A DNA stretch of 9,879 nt from assembly GCA_018623405.1 (NCBI GenBank), contig JAAZVO010000085.1, positions 1-9,879 of the forward strand. Direction: 5' to 3'. The notes below the pieces were generated by a model that saw only the letters and a program-made list of their open reading frames with translations, did no database searches and was not told the DNA's origin. This document shows positions 1 to 5,575 of this stretch, piece by piece; position 1 is the stretch's first letter, and each line of letters begins with the position of its first letter. Origin of the DNA: Crocinitomicaceae bacterium (GTDB lineage: Bacteria > Bacteroidota > Bacteroidia > Flavobacteriales_G > Salibacteraceae). Both the position numbers and the translations under genes were made by a program.

Positions 1-1
1 C

Positions 2-541
2 AAGAAACATGATATTTTTAAATTATGGAAAGACTTCAATCACATTTTTGTGGCCGCTAGCTTAGATGGTTCAGGAAAAAGAGGAGAGTATTTACGCAAA
101 AACATGAATTGGCATCAAACTGAACAGCTTAGGAAAGAAATGATAGAAATTTGTCCGAATGTAAGGTTTAGGCTTGACCCAACTGTAAGTATCCATAATG
201 TTTTCCACCTGCCTGACTTTTATGATGATTGGCACAAGAAAGAACTAATGGGAAATGAAGGTATGAGAATTAATATTCTTTATGAACCTGAAGAATATAA
301 CATTGTGAACTTACCTAATTCAATTAAAGAAAAGGTAAAAACGAAATACGAATCTTTTTTGAAAGGGCACACTTATAATGAACAGGTTCAAACCCAATTT
401 GGAGCTGTTTTGAGCCATATGTTTAGTCAAGAAAGTAGTGACACCAATAACTTTAAAAAAACTACTGAAAAGCTTGACAAATTAAGAGATGAAAGCTTTT
501 TGGAAACTTTTCCTGAACTCAAAGAAATGATGAATGAGTAA
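2..541 (+). CDS. Twitch-domain radical SAM protein, C-terminal part (5' end outside window)
   Basis: The reading frame is open from base 2, so this is the last 179 residues of a longer protein; the GTG at base 50 is an internal Val codon (context HIFVAASLDG), not a start. The remnant matches my recollection of the C-terminal half of radical SAM proteins with a partial SPASM ('twitch') auxiliary domain. Visible are a substrate-barrel strand with SLDGSGKRGEYLRKNMNW, a TVSIHNVFHLPDF strand typical of the end of the radical SAM barrel, an NLP-containing segment, and a Lys/Asp-rich tail ending in SFLETFPELKEM, which is common at the end of this family. The CxxxCxxC cluster that binds the 4Fe-4S/SAM centre must lie upstream and cannot be checked. 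Members are often found near glycosyltransferase, peptide-modification or surface-polysaccharide genes, so the substrate depends on missing context. It converges on the TPM/lemA operon. Family fairly sure; substrate unknown. Confidence 0.82.
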   Translation, partial: KKHDIFKLWKDFNHIFVAASLDGSGKRGEYLRKNMNWHQTEQLRKEMIEICPNVRFRLDPTVSIHNVFHLPDFYDDWHKKELMGNEGMRINILYEPEEYNIVNLPNSIKEKVKTKYESFLKGHTYNEQVQTQFGAVLSHMFSQESSDTNNFKKTTEKLDKLRDESFLETFPELKEMMNE

Positions 542-546
542 GGAGA

Positions 547-581
547 GGTTTGAAGTTTAAGGTTTGAGGTTTGAAGTTAGT
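547..581 (+). repeat. Degenerate 7-bp tandem array (GGTTTGA-like)
   Basis: Starting 5 bases after the stop codon of the radical SAM gene, five consecutive heptamers stay in register: GGTTTGA, AGTTTAA, GGTTTGA, GGTTTGA, AGTTAGT. The stretch contains no C on the + strand. It lies in the 93-bp gap between convergent genes. No function is known to me. Similar simple-sequence stretches are, from memory, common between genes of Bacteroidota. Confidence 0.75.
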
Positions 582-588
582 TATTAAG

Positions 589-628
589 AGCGTTTCTATA
601 GATTCTAAATTTTAAATTCTAAAACGCT
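589..628 (-). terminator. Inverted repeat after the TPM/lemA operon, possible terminator
   Basis: AGCGTTT at 589-595 and AAACGCT at 622-628 form a perfect 7-bp stem around an AT-rich 26-base loop. It starts 6 bases after the stop codon of the last operon gene (635) on the - strand. The sequence after the stem on either strand has no long T run, so intrinsic termination would be weak. The position between convergent genes supports a transcript-end role; the structure alone does not prove it. Confidence 0.4.
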
Positions 629-634
629 GCATTA

Positions 635-1432
635 CTACCAATCTCCTCCGGCGCCACCGCCACCAAAGCTACCGCCACCAAAACCGCCAAAACCTCCGCT
701 ACCTGAAGAAAAATCGCTCCAAGAACCACCAGAGCTGCCACGCATGGCATTGGCTAAAAATAAGGCAGTCCAAATGGAAGTTCCTGAGCCCATAGAATAA
801 TGGCGAGCTCTATTAATTCGAGAAAGAATTGCAAAAATGATGAAGATGATAAAGATAATACCACCCCCTATTCCTTTTACCCTAGTTTTCTTTTTAGATT
901 TTTGAGCATAAGCTGAAGCTGGGTATTCCTTCAATGCAAGATCAGAAACTACTTGAAGTCCGGCTGCAATGCCACCTACATAATCTTGTTGCTTAAAGCG
1001 TGGAATCATCTCTTGCTCCACAATTCTTTTGGCAATAGCATCAGGAATAATTCCTTCAAGTCCATAACCCGTGGCAATAAAAGTTGAGCCTTTTCCATCA
1101 ACTTCTTTAGGTTTAACCAACATTACCACCCCATTGTCAAAGCCTTTTTCACCAACCCCCCAACGTTCGCCAACTTCATAAGCAAATTGGGCTTTATCGT
1201 AATTATTTAAAGTAGGAGTGGTAATAACCACTACCCTAGTTTTTGAAGATAATGCTAACTCCTCCAAATATTTTTCTATTTGGGCTTCTTCTCCATCTGG
1301 AATTATGTTGGTAAAATCATTTACTAACCTCGGCGGATTCGGTTTTGTTGGTATTCCATCCTTATCGAAAATATCAGCACCAAAAGCAACTGTTGTAAAT
1401 AAAAATGAAAGAATAAAAATAAGTTGCTTCAT
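635..1432 (-). CDS. TPM-domain membrane protein with Gly-rich tail (YgcG family)
   Basis: 265 residues. Residues 1-19 are a Sec signal peptide (KQ, then a hydrophobic run ending VAFGA). The TPM domain spans about 36-165, with the usual landmarks: LVNDFTNIIPDGEEAQIE near its start, TRVVVITTPTL (65-75), the WGVGEKGFDNGVVMLV core (91-106) and ATGYGLEGIIPDA (120-132). A Lys-rich stretch (178-186) precedes one membrane span (about 187-205). The end (231-265) is almost all Gly, Ser and Phe and finishes GGAGGDW, the low-complexity tail seen in YgcG-type proteins. The architecture places the TPM domain outside the cytoplasmic membrane. It is the last gene of the lemA operon, 3 bases after the previous stop, so probably translationally coupled. 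TPM domains have been linked to phosphatase activity (plant TLP18.3) and, as Psb32, to photosystem II repair; no biochemical role can be assigned here. Confidence 0.95.
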   Translation of the reverse strand: MKQLIFILSFLFTTVAFGADIFDKDGIPTKPNPPRLVNDFTNIIPDGEEAQIEKYLEELALSSKTRVVVITTPTLNNYDKAQFAYEVGERWGVGEKGFDNGVVMLVKPKEVDGKGSTFIATGYGLEGIIPDAIAKRIVEQEMIPRFKQQDYVGGIAAGLQVVSDLALKEYPASAYAQKSKKKTRVKGIGGGIIFIIFIIFAILSRINRARHYSMGSGTSIWTALFLANAMRGSSGGSWSDFSSGSGGFGGFGGGSFGGGGAGGDW

Positions 1433-1435
1433 GCT

Positions 1436-1876
1436 TTATTGTTTTCCGAACGAGATATCGTCACTTAATTCGTTAACATCATCAGATTGATGTGGAAAGT
1501 GTTCTTTGAGTTTTTCACCTGCCTTTATAATTCCCTCGCTTAAACCGTCAGCAAAATTGCCTTCTTTAAATTTAGATAATACATGCTCTTTAATGCTATC
1601 CCAAAAATCGTCGGGTACTTTTTGGTTTATACCCGCATCACCAATAATGGCAAATTTTCTAGACGCTGTAGCGAGGTAAAACAAAACGCCATTTCTTAAT
1701 TTGGTGCGATGCATTTTTAATTTAGCAAATACGAATGCAGCCCTATCTAGCATATTTTCTTCACAATGTTGGTCTAAATGCACCCTTACCTCGCCTGAAG
1801 TATTAAGCTCGGCCTCTTTAATTGCATCAACAATTTGTGTTTGTTCTTCTTTTGTAAAAAAGCTTCTTACTCCCAT
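1436..1876 (-). CDS. TPM-domain protein, soluble
   Basis: 146 residues with no signal peptide and no membrane segment, so probably cytoplasmic or held at the membrane by partners. It is essentially one TPM domain: SGEVRVHL (27-34), RNGVLFYLATASRKFAIIGD (61-80), the AGINQKVPDDFW stretch (81-92) and the FADGLSEGI helix (108-116). It ends in a short acidic tail (about 130-140). The start codon overlaps the lemA stop by one base (TAATG), a classic coupling arrangement, and the next gene starts 3 bases after its stop. Pairing of a short soluble TPM protein with a long membrane-anchored one behind lemA is a recurring order in Bacteroidota. Family clear; function unknown. Confidence 0.94.
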   Translation of the reverse strand: MGVRSFFTKEEQTQIVDAIKEAELNTSGEVRVHLDQHCEENMLDRAAFVFAKLKMHRTKLRNGVLFYLATASRKFAIIGDAGINQKVPDDFWDSIKEHVLSKFKEGNFADGLSEGIIKAGEKLKEHFPHQSDDVNELSDDISFGKQ

Positions 1877-2499
1877 TAAAATTCAACTTTAGGAGCTTCT
1901 TTAGCTGTTTCTTCTGCTTCAAAATAGGCTCGCTTTTCAAACCCAAATGAGCCGGCATACATTACCCTTGGAAACTTCCTTATACTCGCATTGTACTCTT
2001 GCACTGCTGTATTGAATTTTTGACGAGCTACTGAAATTCTGTTTTCAGTTCCTTCTAATTGTGCTTGAAGCTCTAAAAAGTTTTGGTTCGATTTAAGATC
2101 AGGATATTTCTCTACTACTACCATTAACCTGCCAAGTGCACCTCTTAAATTACCTTGGGCTGCTTGAAATTTTTGCAGATTTTCTGGAGTTAAATCTTCC
2201 ACATTTAGGTTCATGCTCGTGGCTTTGGCCCTTGCCTCCACAACTTGAGTAAGTACTTCTTTTTCCTGCTCCGCAAAACCTTTTAAGGTGTTAACTAAAT
2301 TAGGAATCAGGTCTGCCCTTCGTTGATACTGGGTTTGAACATCTGCCCATTTTTGGGATACCGTTTCGTCTTTTTCAACCATATCGTTGTAACCGCATGA
2401 TTGAAGTGTTAAAGCAGAAACTGCAATAAAAAAGGGCAGCATAAACTTCCTAAATAAGTTATTGCTAAGGGTTGGAAAATAATTTGATGTAATTTGCAT
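1876..2499 (-). CDS. lemA: LemA family lipoprotein
   Basis: 207 residues from the start at 2499. The LemA signature is clear: a short hydrophobic N-terminus followed by GYNDMVEKDETV, QYQRRADLIPNLVNTLKGFA (57-76), then long helices with LGRLMVVVEKYPDLKSNQNF (122-141), ENRISVARQKFNTAVQEYN (152-170) and the closing FPRVMYAGSFGF. A lipobox LQSC puts the lipidated Cys at residue 35, so the mature helical protein is probably a lipoprotein. The start is uncertain: an internal ATG at 2442 (Met20) is preceded by AGGAAG and would make a short signal, but it would drop the Arg-Lys pair (R17, K18) that gives the signal peptide its positive n-region, so I keep the longer start. It is first in a coupled operon with two TPM-domain genes, suggesting a shared envelope function. 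Family certain; role not established. Confidence 0.95.
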   Translation of the reverse strand: MQITSNYFPTLSNNLFRKFMLPFFIAVSALTLQSCGYNDMVEKDETVSQKWADVQTQYQRRADLIPNLVNTLKGFAEQEKEVLTQVVEARAKATSMNLNVEDLTPENLQKFQAAQGNLRGALGRLMVVVEKYPDLKSNQNFLELQAQLEGTENRISVARQKFNTAVQEYNASIRKFPRVMYAGSFGFEKRAYFEAEETAKEAPKVEF

Positions 2500-2549
2500 T
2501 GTGTTAATTTGTTAAGTTATTTGACGGTTAAGGTTCAGAAATATTTTAA

Positions 2550-2583
2550 AGCTCACCATCTGAATTGCCTCAAATGGTGAGCT
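2550..2583 (-). terminator. Hairpin terminator after htpG
   Basis: AGCTCACCAT (2550-2559) and ATGGTGAGCT (2574-2583) form a perfect 10-bp stem with a 14-base loop. It begins 14 bases after the htpG stop codon. On the - strand the stem is followed by TTTAAAATATTTCT, an interrupted T-rich tail consistent with an intrinsic terminator. It separates htpG from the lemA operon, which starts about 50 bases further on. Confidence 0.75.
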
Positions 2584-2597
2584 GTAGCTTTGTTTAA

Positions 2598-4499
2598 TTA
2601 CTTCTCAATTAAGTCAACTGATCTTTTAATGAAGTTAGATAAAGCTTCGCCTTTCAACAAGCCTTGAGAAAGCATTGCCAAGTCTGTTGCTTGCTTGGTT
2701 AGTTGCTTAGCTTTATCAGCGTCAGTTTCAATAAGAATTTTACTTACCAATGGGTGGTTAGCGTTTACCACTAAGTTGTATGAATCTGGTAAATTTCCCA
2801 TTCCATACATTCCACCGCCGCCGGTTTCACTTTGTTCTTTCATTCGTCGCATAAACTCAGGTCTTGTAATCACCATTGGATTATCCTTTTCGCTCATGCT
2901 TTCAAATTGAACATTGTAAGTTTCTTTATTTACTACGCCTTCAATTATTTCTTTAAGTTGCTTTTCTTGATCCTCTGTAAGATTACTTTTTGGTGTATCT
3001 TTTTTCTCGATTAATTTATCGATGGTATCAGCATCTGCTCTAGCAAAAGAGGTGTTTTCTAGCTTCATCTCAAATCGCCCAACAATGTGAGAAGTTAAAG
3101 GACCTTCTAATTCCAAAACATCATAATCTCTGTTTTTGGCATTTTGAATGTATTCGTGCTGCTCTTCTTTGTTGGTGGTGTACAAGAAAACCAATTTATT
3201 GTCTTTATTCTTTTGGTTTTCCTCTATTTTGGTTTTGTATTCTTCAATAGTAAAGTATTCGCCTTCAGTGTTTTTAAAGAGGTAAACATCTTTTATTCTA
3301 TCGTAGAATTTCTCATCAGTTAGCATTCCGTATTCAATAAAAATGCGGATATCGTCCCATTTCTTTTTGAAATCTTCTCTATCATTCTTGAACATTTCAG
3401 CCAACTTATCAGCTACTTTTTTAGAAATGTGAGATGAGATTTTTCTTACGTTAGAATCTGTTTGAAGGTAACTCCTCGAAACGTTTAACGGAATATCAGG
3501 TGAATCGATAACACCATGTAGCAAAGTCAAGAATTCAGGAACGATGTTTTCAACTGAATCGGTAATAAACACCTGGTTTGAATACAATTGAATTTTATTC
3601 TTCTGAAGCTCAAATTTGTCTTTTAACCTTGGGAAGTATAAAATACCGGTTAGGTTAAACGGGTAATCAACATTAAGGTGAATATTGAATAACGGCTCTT
3701 CAAAAGTCATTGGGTATAACTCCCTGTAAAAGCTTTTGTAATCCTCATCTTTTAAATCTACAGGGCTTTTTTTCCAAGCAGGATTTGGATTATTGATGAT
3801 GTTATCAACTTTCTTTTCAATCTGCTTTACATTACCATCTTTATCCTTTTCACCTTTCGGATCATCTATCCATTCTGATTTTGTTCCAAATTTTATTTCA
3901 ACGGGTAAAAATTTACAGAACTTATCTAAAATTCCTTGAATTCTATGGTCTTCTAAAAACTCTTTGTCGTCATCAAAAATGTGAAGAACTATGTCTGTTC
4001 CTCTTGTTTTCTTTTTTGCAGGTTCAATGGTGTATTCAGGGTTCCCTTCACAAGTCCACTTTACTGCTTCTGCACCTTCTTTATGAGATAGAGAAATAAC
4101 TTCTACTTTTTTAGAAACCATAAAAGCTGAGTAAAAGCCTAATCCGAAGTTTCCGATAATTCCTGCATCATCTGCTTTGCCCTCATATTTTTTCAAAAAC
4201 TCTGAAGCACCTGAAAATGCCACTTGGTTTAGGTACTTTTCTACCTCTTCTTGAGTCATTCCAATACCCTTATCGCTAACTGTAAGCGTACCTTTCTTTT
4301 TATCTATGCTTACTTCGATTTTGGTGTCGCCAAGTTCACCTTCAATTTCTCCCAGCTTTTGTAATGTTTTAAGCTTTGATGTTGCATCAACAGCGTTAGA
4401 AACCAATTCTCTTAAGAAGATTTCATGCTCTGAATACAAAAATTTCTTGATGATTGGGAAAATATTTTCTGCTTGAACGTTAATTGTTCCTGTTGCCAT
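2598..4499 (-). CDS. htpG: HtpG, bacterial Hsp90 chaperone
   Basis: 633 residues, the usual length for Bacteroidota HtpG. The cytosolic dimeric ATPase chaperone helps client proteins mature and handles stress-damaged proteins. The N-terminal GHKL ATPase domain (about 1-215) shows all expected motifs: FLRELVSNAVDA (28-39) with catalytic Glu31 and Mg-binding Asn35, DKGIGM (76-81) with the adenine-contacting Asp76, the ATP-lid GNFGLGFYSAF (116-126), and GTDIVLH (167-173). A Lys/Asp-rich linker (about 210-232) leads to the middle domain, with NPNPAWKKSP (237-246), FYRELYPM (257-264) and the catalytic-loop region around NVSRSYLQTDSNVRK. The C-terminal dimerisation domain ends near LVVNANHPLVSKIL and closes without an MEEVD tail, as expected in bacteria. 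It is a single-gene unit with its own hairpin downstream and a candidate promoter upstream. Confidence 0.98.
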   Translation of the reverse strand: MATGTINVQAENIFPIIKKFLYSEHEIFLRELVSNAVDATSKLKTLQKLGEIEGELGDTKIEVSIDKKKGTLTVSDKGIGMTQEEVEKYLNQVAFSGASEFLKKYEGKADDAGIIGNFGLGFYSAFMVSKKVEVISLSHKEGAEAVKWTCEGNPEYTIEPAKKKTRGTDIVLHIFDDDKEFLEDHRIQGILDKFCKFLPVEIKFGTKSEWIDDPKGEKDKDGNVKQIEKKVDNIINNPNPAWKKSPVDLKDEDYKSFYRELYPMTFEEPLFNIHLNVDYPFNLTGILYFPRLKDKFELQKNKIQLYSNQVFITDSVENIVPEFLTLLHGVIDSPDIPLNVSRSYLQTDSNVRKISSHISKKVADKLAEMFKNDREDFKKKWDDIRIFIEYGMLTDEKFYDRIKDVYLFKNTEGEYFTIEEYKTKIEENQKNKDNKLVFLYTTNKEEQHEYIQNAKNRDYDVLELEGPLTSHIVGRFEMKLENTSFARADADTIDKLIEKKDTPKSNLTEDQEKQLKEIIEGVVNKETYNVQFESMSEKDNPMVITRPEFMRRMKEQSETGGGGMYGMGNLPDSYNLVVNANHPLVSKILIETDADKAKQLTKQATDLAMLSQGLLKGEALSNFIKRSVDLIEK

Positions 4500-4550
4500 T
4501 TTTTCCTAAATTTTATAGTTATACAATAGTTTTTTCTGAATTCCTCTATT

Positions 4551-4566
4551 TCCAAAGGATATGCCA
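4551..4566 (-). promoter_or_regulatory. Candidate sigma54-like promoter of htpG
   Basis: Read on the - strand, TGGCAT, five bases, then TTGGA has the GG-N10-GG layout of a -24/-12 element; the RpoN consensus is TGGCAC-N5-TTGCW, i.e. GG-N10-GC. The -24 half fits in five of six bases and the spacing is exact, but the invariant GC of the -12 half reads GG. Transcription would start near 4540, giving a leader of about 40 bases. I found no TAnnTTTG housekeeping element in this interval. The overlapping ATGCC-ATGC-GGCAT palindrome (4561-4574) adds symmetry around the -24 half. Confidence 0.4.
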
Positions 4567-4578
4567 TGCGGCATTGGG

Positions 4579-4592
4579 CTGACAGAATGACA
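4579..4592 (-). promoter_or_regulatory. TGTCA direct repeat upstream of htpG, possible activator site
   Basis: On the - strand TGTCA-TTC-TGTCA-G: two identical pentamers 8 bases apart, about 40 to 53 bases upstream of the predicted htpG start point and just upstream of the TGGCAT element. Similar CTGTCA/TGACAG words upstream of heat-shock genes of Bacteroidota are something I recall only loosely. The element is visible in the sequence; a role as an activator or repressor site is inference. Confidence 0.35.
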
Positions 4593-4621
4593 AGGTTATG
4601 GAAGAAAAAGGATTGAAAGAT

Positions 4622-4666
4622 GGAAAATGGATGGATGGACGATAGATGATGGATGTTGGATGATGA
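4622..4666 (+). repeat. Degenerate GGATGAT-like array between divergent genes
   Basis: Repeated GGATG, GATGAT and TGGATG words run through this stretch with a single C on the + strand. It sits between the htpG promoter region and the DUF1684 lipoprotein gene, so unlike the other arrays here it is upstream of both neighbours. No coding potential or stem structure stands out. Confidence 0.65.
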
Positions 4667-4713
4667 AAATGTACAAACAAGTTTGAAAGATTGTTTGGGA
4701 AGAGAAAAAACGA

Positions 4714-4746
4714 TTTGGGTTAATATTTAAATTGCTTTTAGTTTTG
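4714..4746 (+). promoter_or_regulatory. Possible Bacteroidota-type promoter of the DUF1684 gene
   Basis: TAGTTTTG (4739-4746) is an exact match to the Bacteroidota -7 consensus TAnnTTTG. A TTTG at 4714-4717 could be the -33 element, but the spacer is 21 bases rather than about 19. The -7 element ends only 4 bases before the ATG at 4751, so the message would be leaderless or nearly so. That makes this either a true leaderless promoter or a chance match in T-rich DNA. Confidence 0.28.
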
Positions 4747-4750
4747 CTTT

Positions 4751-5353
4751 ATGAAGAGAGTATTTGGAATTTTTGTGGTGTTATTTTTCATGGGATGTGG
4801 CGCGGATGAAATTGAAGCCTACAAACAAAAAATAATTACGCAACGTAAAGAAACTAATCAAGAGTTTTTGTCAGACAATAGTCCACTTGAAGAAGCAGAT
4901 AAAGTAAATTTTGTTGGACTGAATTATTACCCCGTAAATACCGATTTTGCATTTTGGGCAGATTATACAATTTACGAAGCTCCAGATACTTTTGTGATGC
5001 CAACCACAACGGAAAGAACCATTTTAATGATGAAAGAGGGATTCTTGGATTTCAAAGTCAATGAAATCCAATGCACGCTTCAAGTTTTCTATGATGTAGA
5101 AAGATTTTTACAAGAAGGCGAAAAAAGCTACTTTGTTCCATTTAGTGATGAAACCTCAGGTTTTGATACCTATGGTGGTGGCAGGTATTTAGAGGTTGAC
5201 TCATTAAAAGATAACAACTCAAAAATGTGGATAGACTTTAATACAGTTTACAATCCATACTGTGCTTACAACCATAATTTTAGCTGCCCATTACCTCCTA
5301 AAGAAAATCACCTTAACGTAAAAATTGAAGCCGGTGAAATGAATTTTCATTAA
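4751..5353 (+). CDS. DUF1684 family lipoprotein
   Basis: 200 residues. The N-terminus MKRVFGIFVVLFFMGC is a lipoprotein signal with the lipidated Cys at residue 16, so the protein is probably anchored in the envelope. The C-terminal two thirds carries the conserved core of DUF1684: YFVPFSDETSG (127-137), TYGGGRYLEV (140-149), WIDFNTVYNPYCAYN (160-174) and SCPLPPKENHLNVKIEAGE (178-196). The clustered Cys171 and Cys179, with His175 and Tyr170, are typical of the family and could form a binding site or a disulfide, but no activity has been shown that I know of. It stands alone, divergent from htpG and convergent with the response regulator. The start is fixed by the signal peptide; no other start would keep it. 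Confidence 0.9.
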   Translation: MKRVFGIFVVLFFMGCGADEIEAYKQKIITQRKETNQEFLSDNSPLEEADKVNFVGLNYYPVNTDFAFWADYTIYEAPDTFVMPTTTERTILMMKEGFLDFKVNEIQCTLQVFYDVERFLQEGEKSYFVPFSDETSGFDTYGGGRYLEVDSLKDNNSKMWIDFNTVYNPYCAYNHNFSCPLPPKENHLNVKIEAGEMNFH

Positions 5354-5358
5354 GTATT

Positions 5359-5397
5359 GGTAAGTTGGTAAGTTGGTAAGTTGGTAAGTTGGTAAGT
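5359..5397 (+). repeat. 8-bp tandem repeat GGTAAGTT, about 4.9 copies
   Basis: Four exact GGTAAGTT copies (5359-5390) and a partial fifth (GGTAAGT, 5391-5397) begin 5 bases after the DUF1684 stop codon. The stop-codon region itself (TAAGTATT) resembles a decayed unit. There is no C on the + strand. Exact copy identity suggests recent slippage expansion, so copy number may vary between strains. Confidence 0.92.
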
Positions 5398-5487
5398 GAA
5401 ATTATTTTCTTTTTGAAATCGAAAAACTTATTGGTATAAAATCTATTAAACTTCCTAACCTAAAGACCTACCAACAAAAACAATAAT

Positions 5488-5572
5488 ACGCTCAAACACA
5501 AAAGCACCCAAACACTTACGCACTTACACACATAAAAACCTAAAAACTTAAAAACCTAGTAACCTAAAAACC
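5488..5572 (-). repeat. Degenerate 8-bp array after the response regulator gene
   Basis: Read on the - strand from 3 bases after the stop codon, octamers follow in register: GGTTTTTA, GGTTACTA, GGTTTTTA, AGTTTTTA, GGTTTTTA (5572-5533). After a 5-base break come GTAAGTGC, GTAAGTGT, TTGGGTGC, TTTTGTGT and TTGAGCGT (5527-5488). The array is G/T-rich and almost C-free on this strand. The GTAAGTG units are near-complements of the facing + strand array at 5384-5398 (13 of 15 bases). The 5400-5487 remainder of the gap is AT-rich with no recognised feature. Confidence 0.8.
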
Positions 5573-5575
5573 TCC

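Noticed and set aside
50..541. A complete small gene starting at the GTG at base 50
   Set aside because: The same frame is open to the window edge and the upstream residues continue the radical SAM family sequence without a break, so the gene is a truncated longer one.
1218..1490. Open frames on the + strand opposite the TPM genes, htpG and fdhF (for example 1218-1490, 2695-2910, 6118-6411, 7303-7611)
   Set aside because: Each lies antisense to a confidently identified gene, its product shows no recognisable family features, and they appear to be frame shadows.
4561..4574. ATGCC-ATGC-GGCAT as a terminator between htpG and DUF1684
   Set aside because: It lies upstream of both divergent genes, has a short stem and no T run; it is better viewed as part of the promoter region.
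5359..5572. A CRISPR array
   Set aside because: Units are only 8 bp, directly abutting and without spacers; this is a simple tandem repeat.
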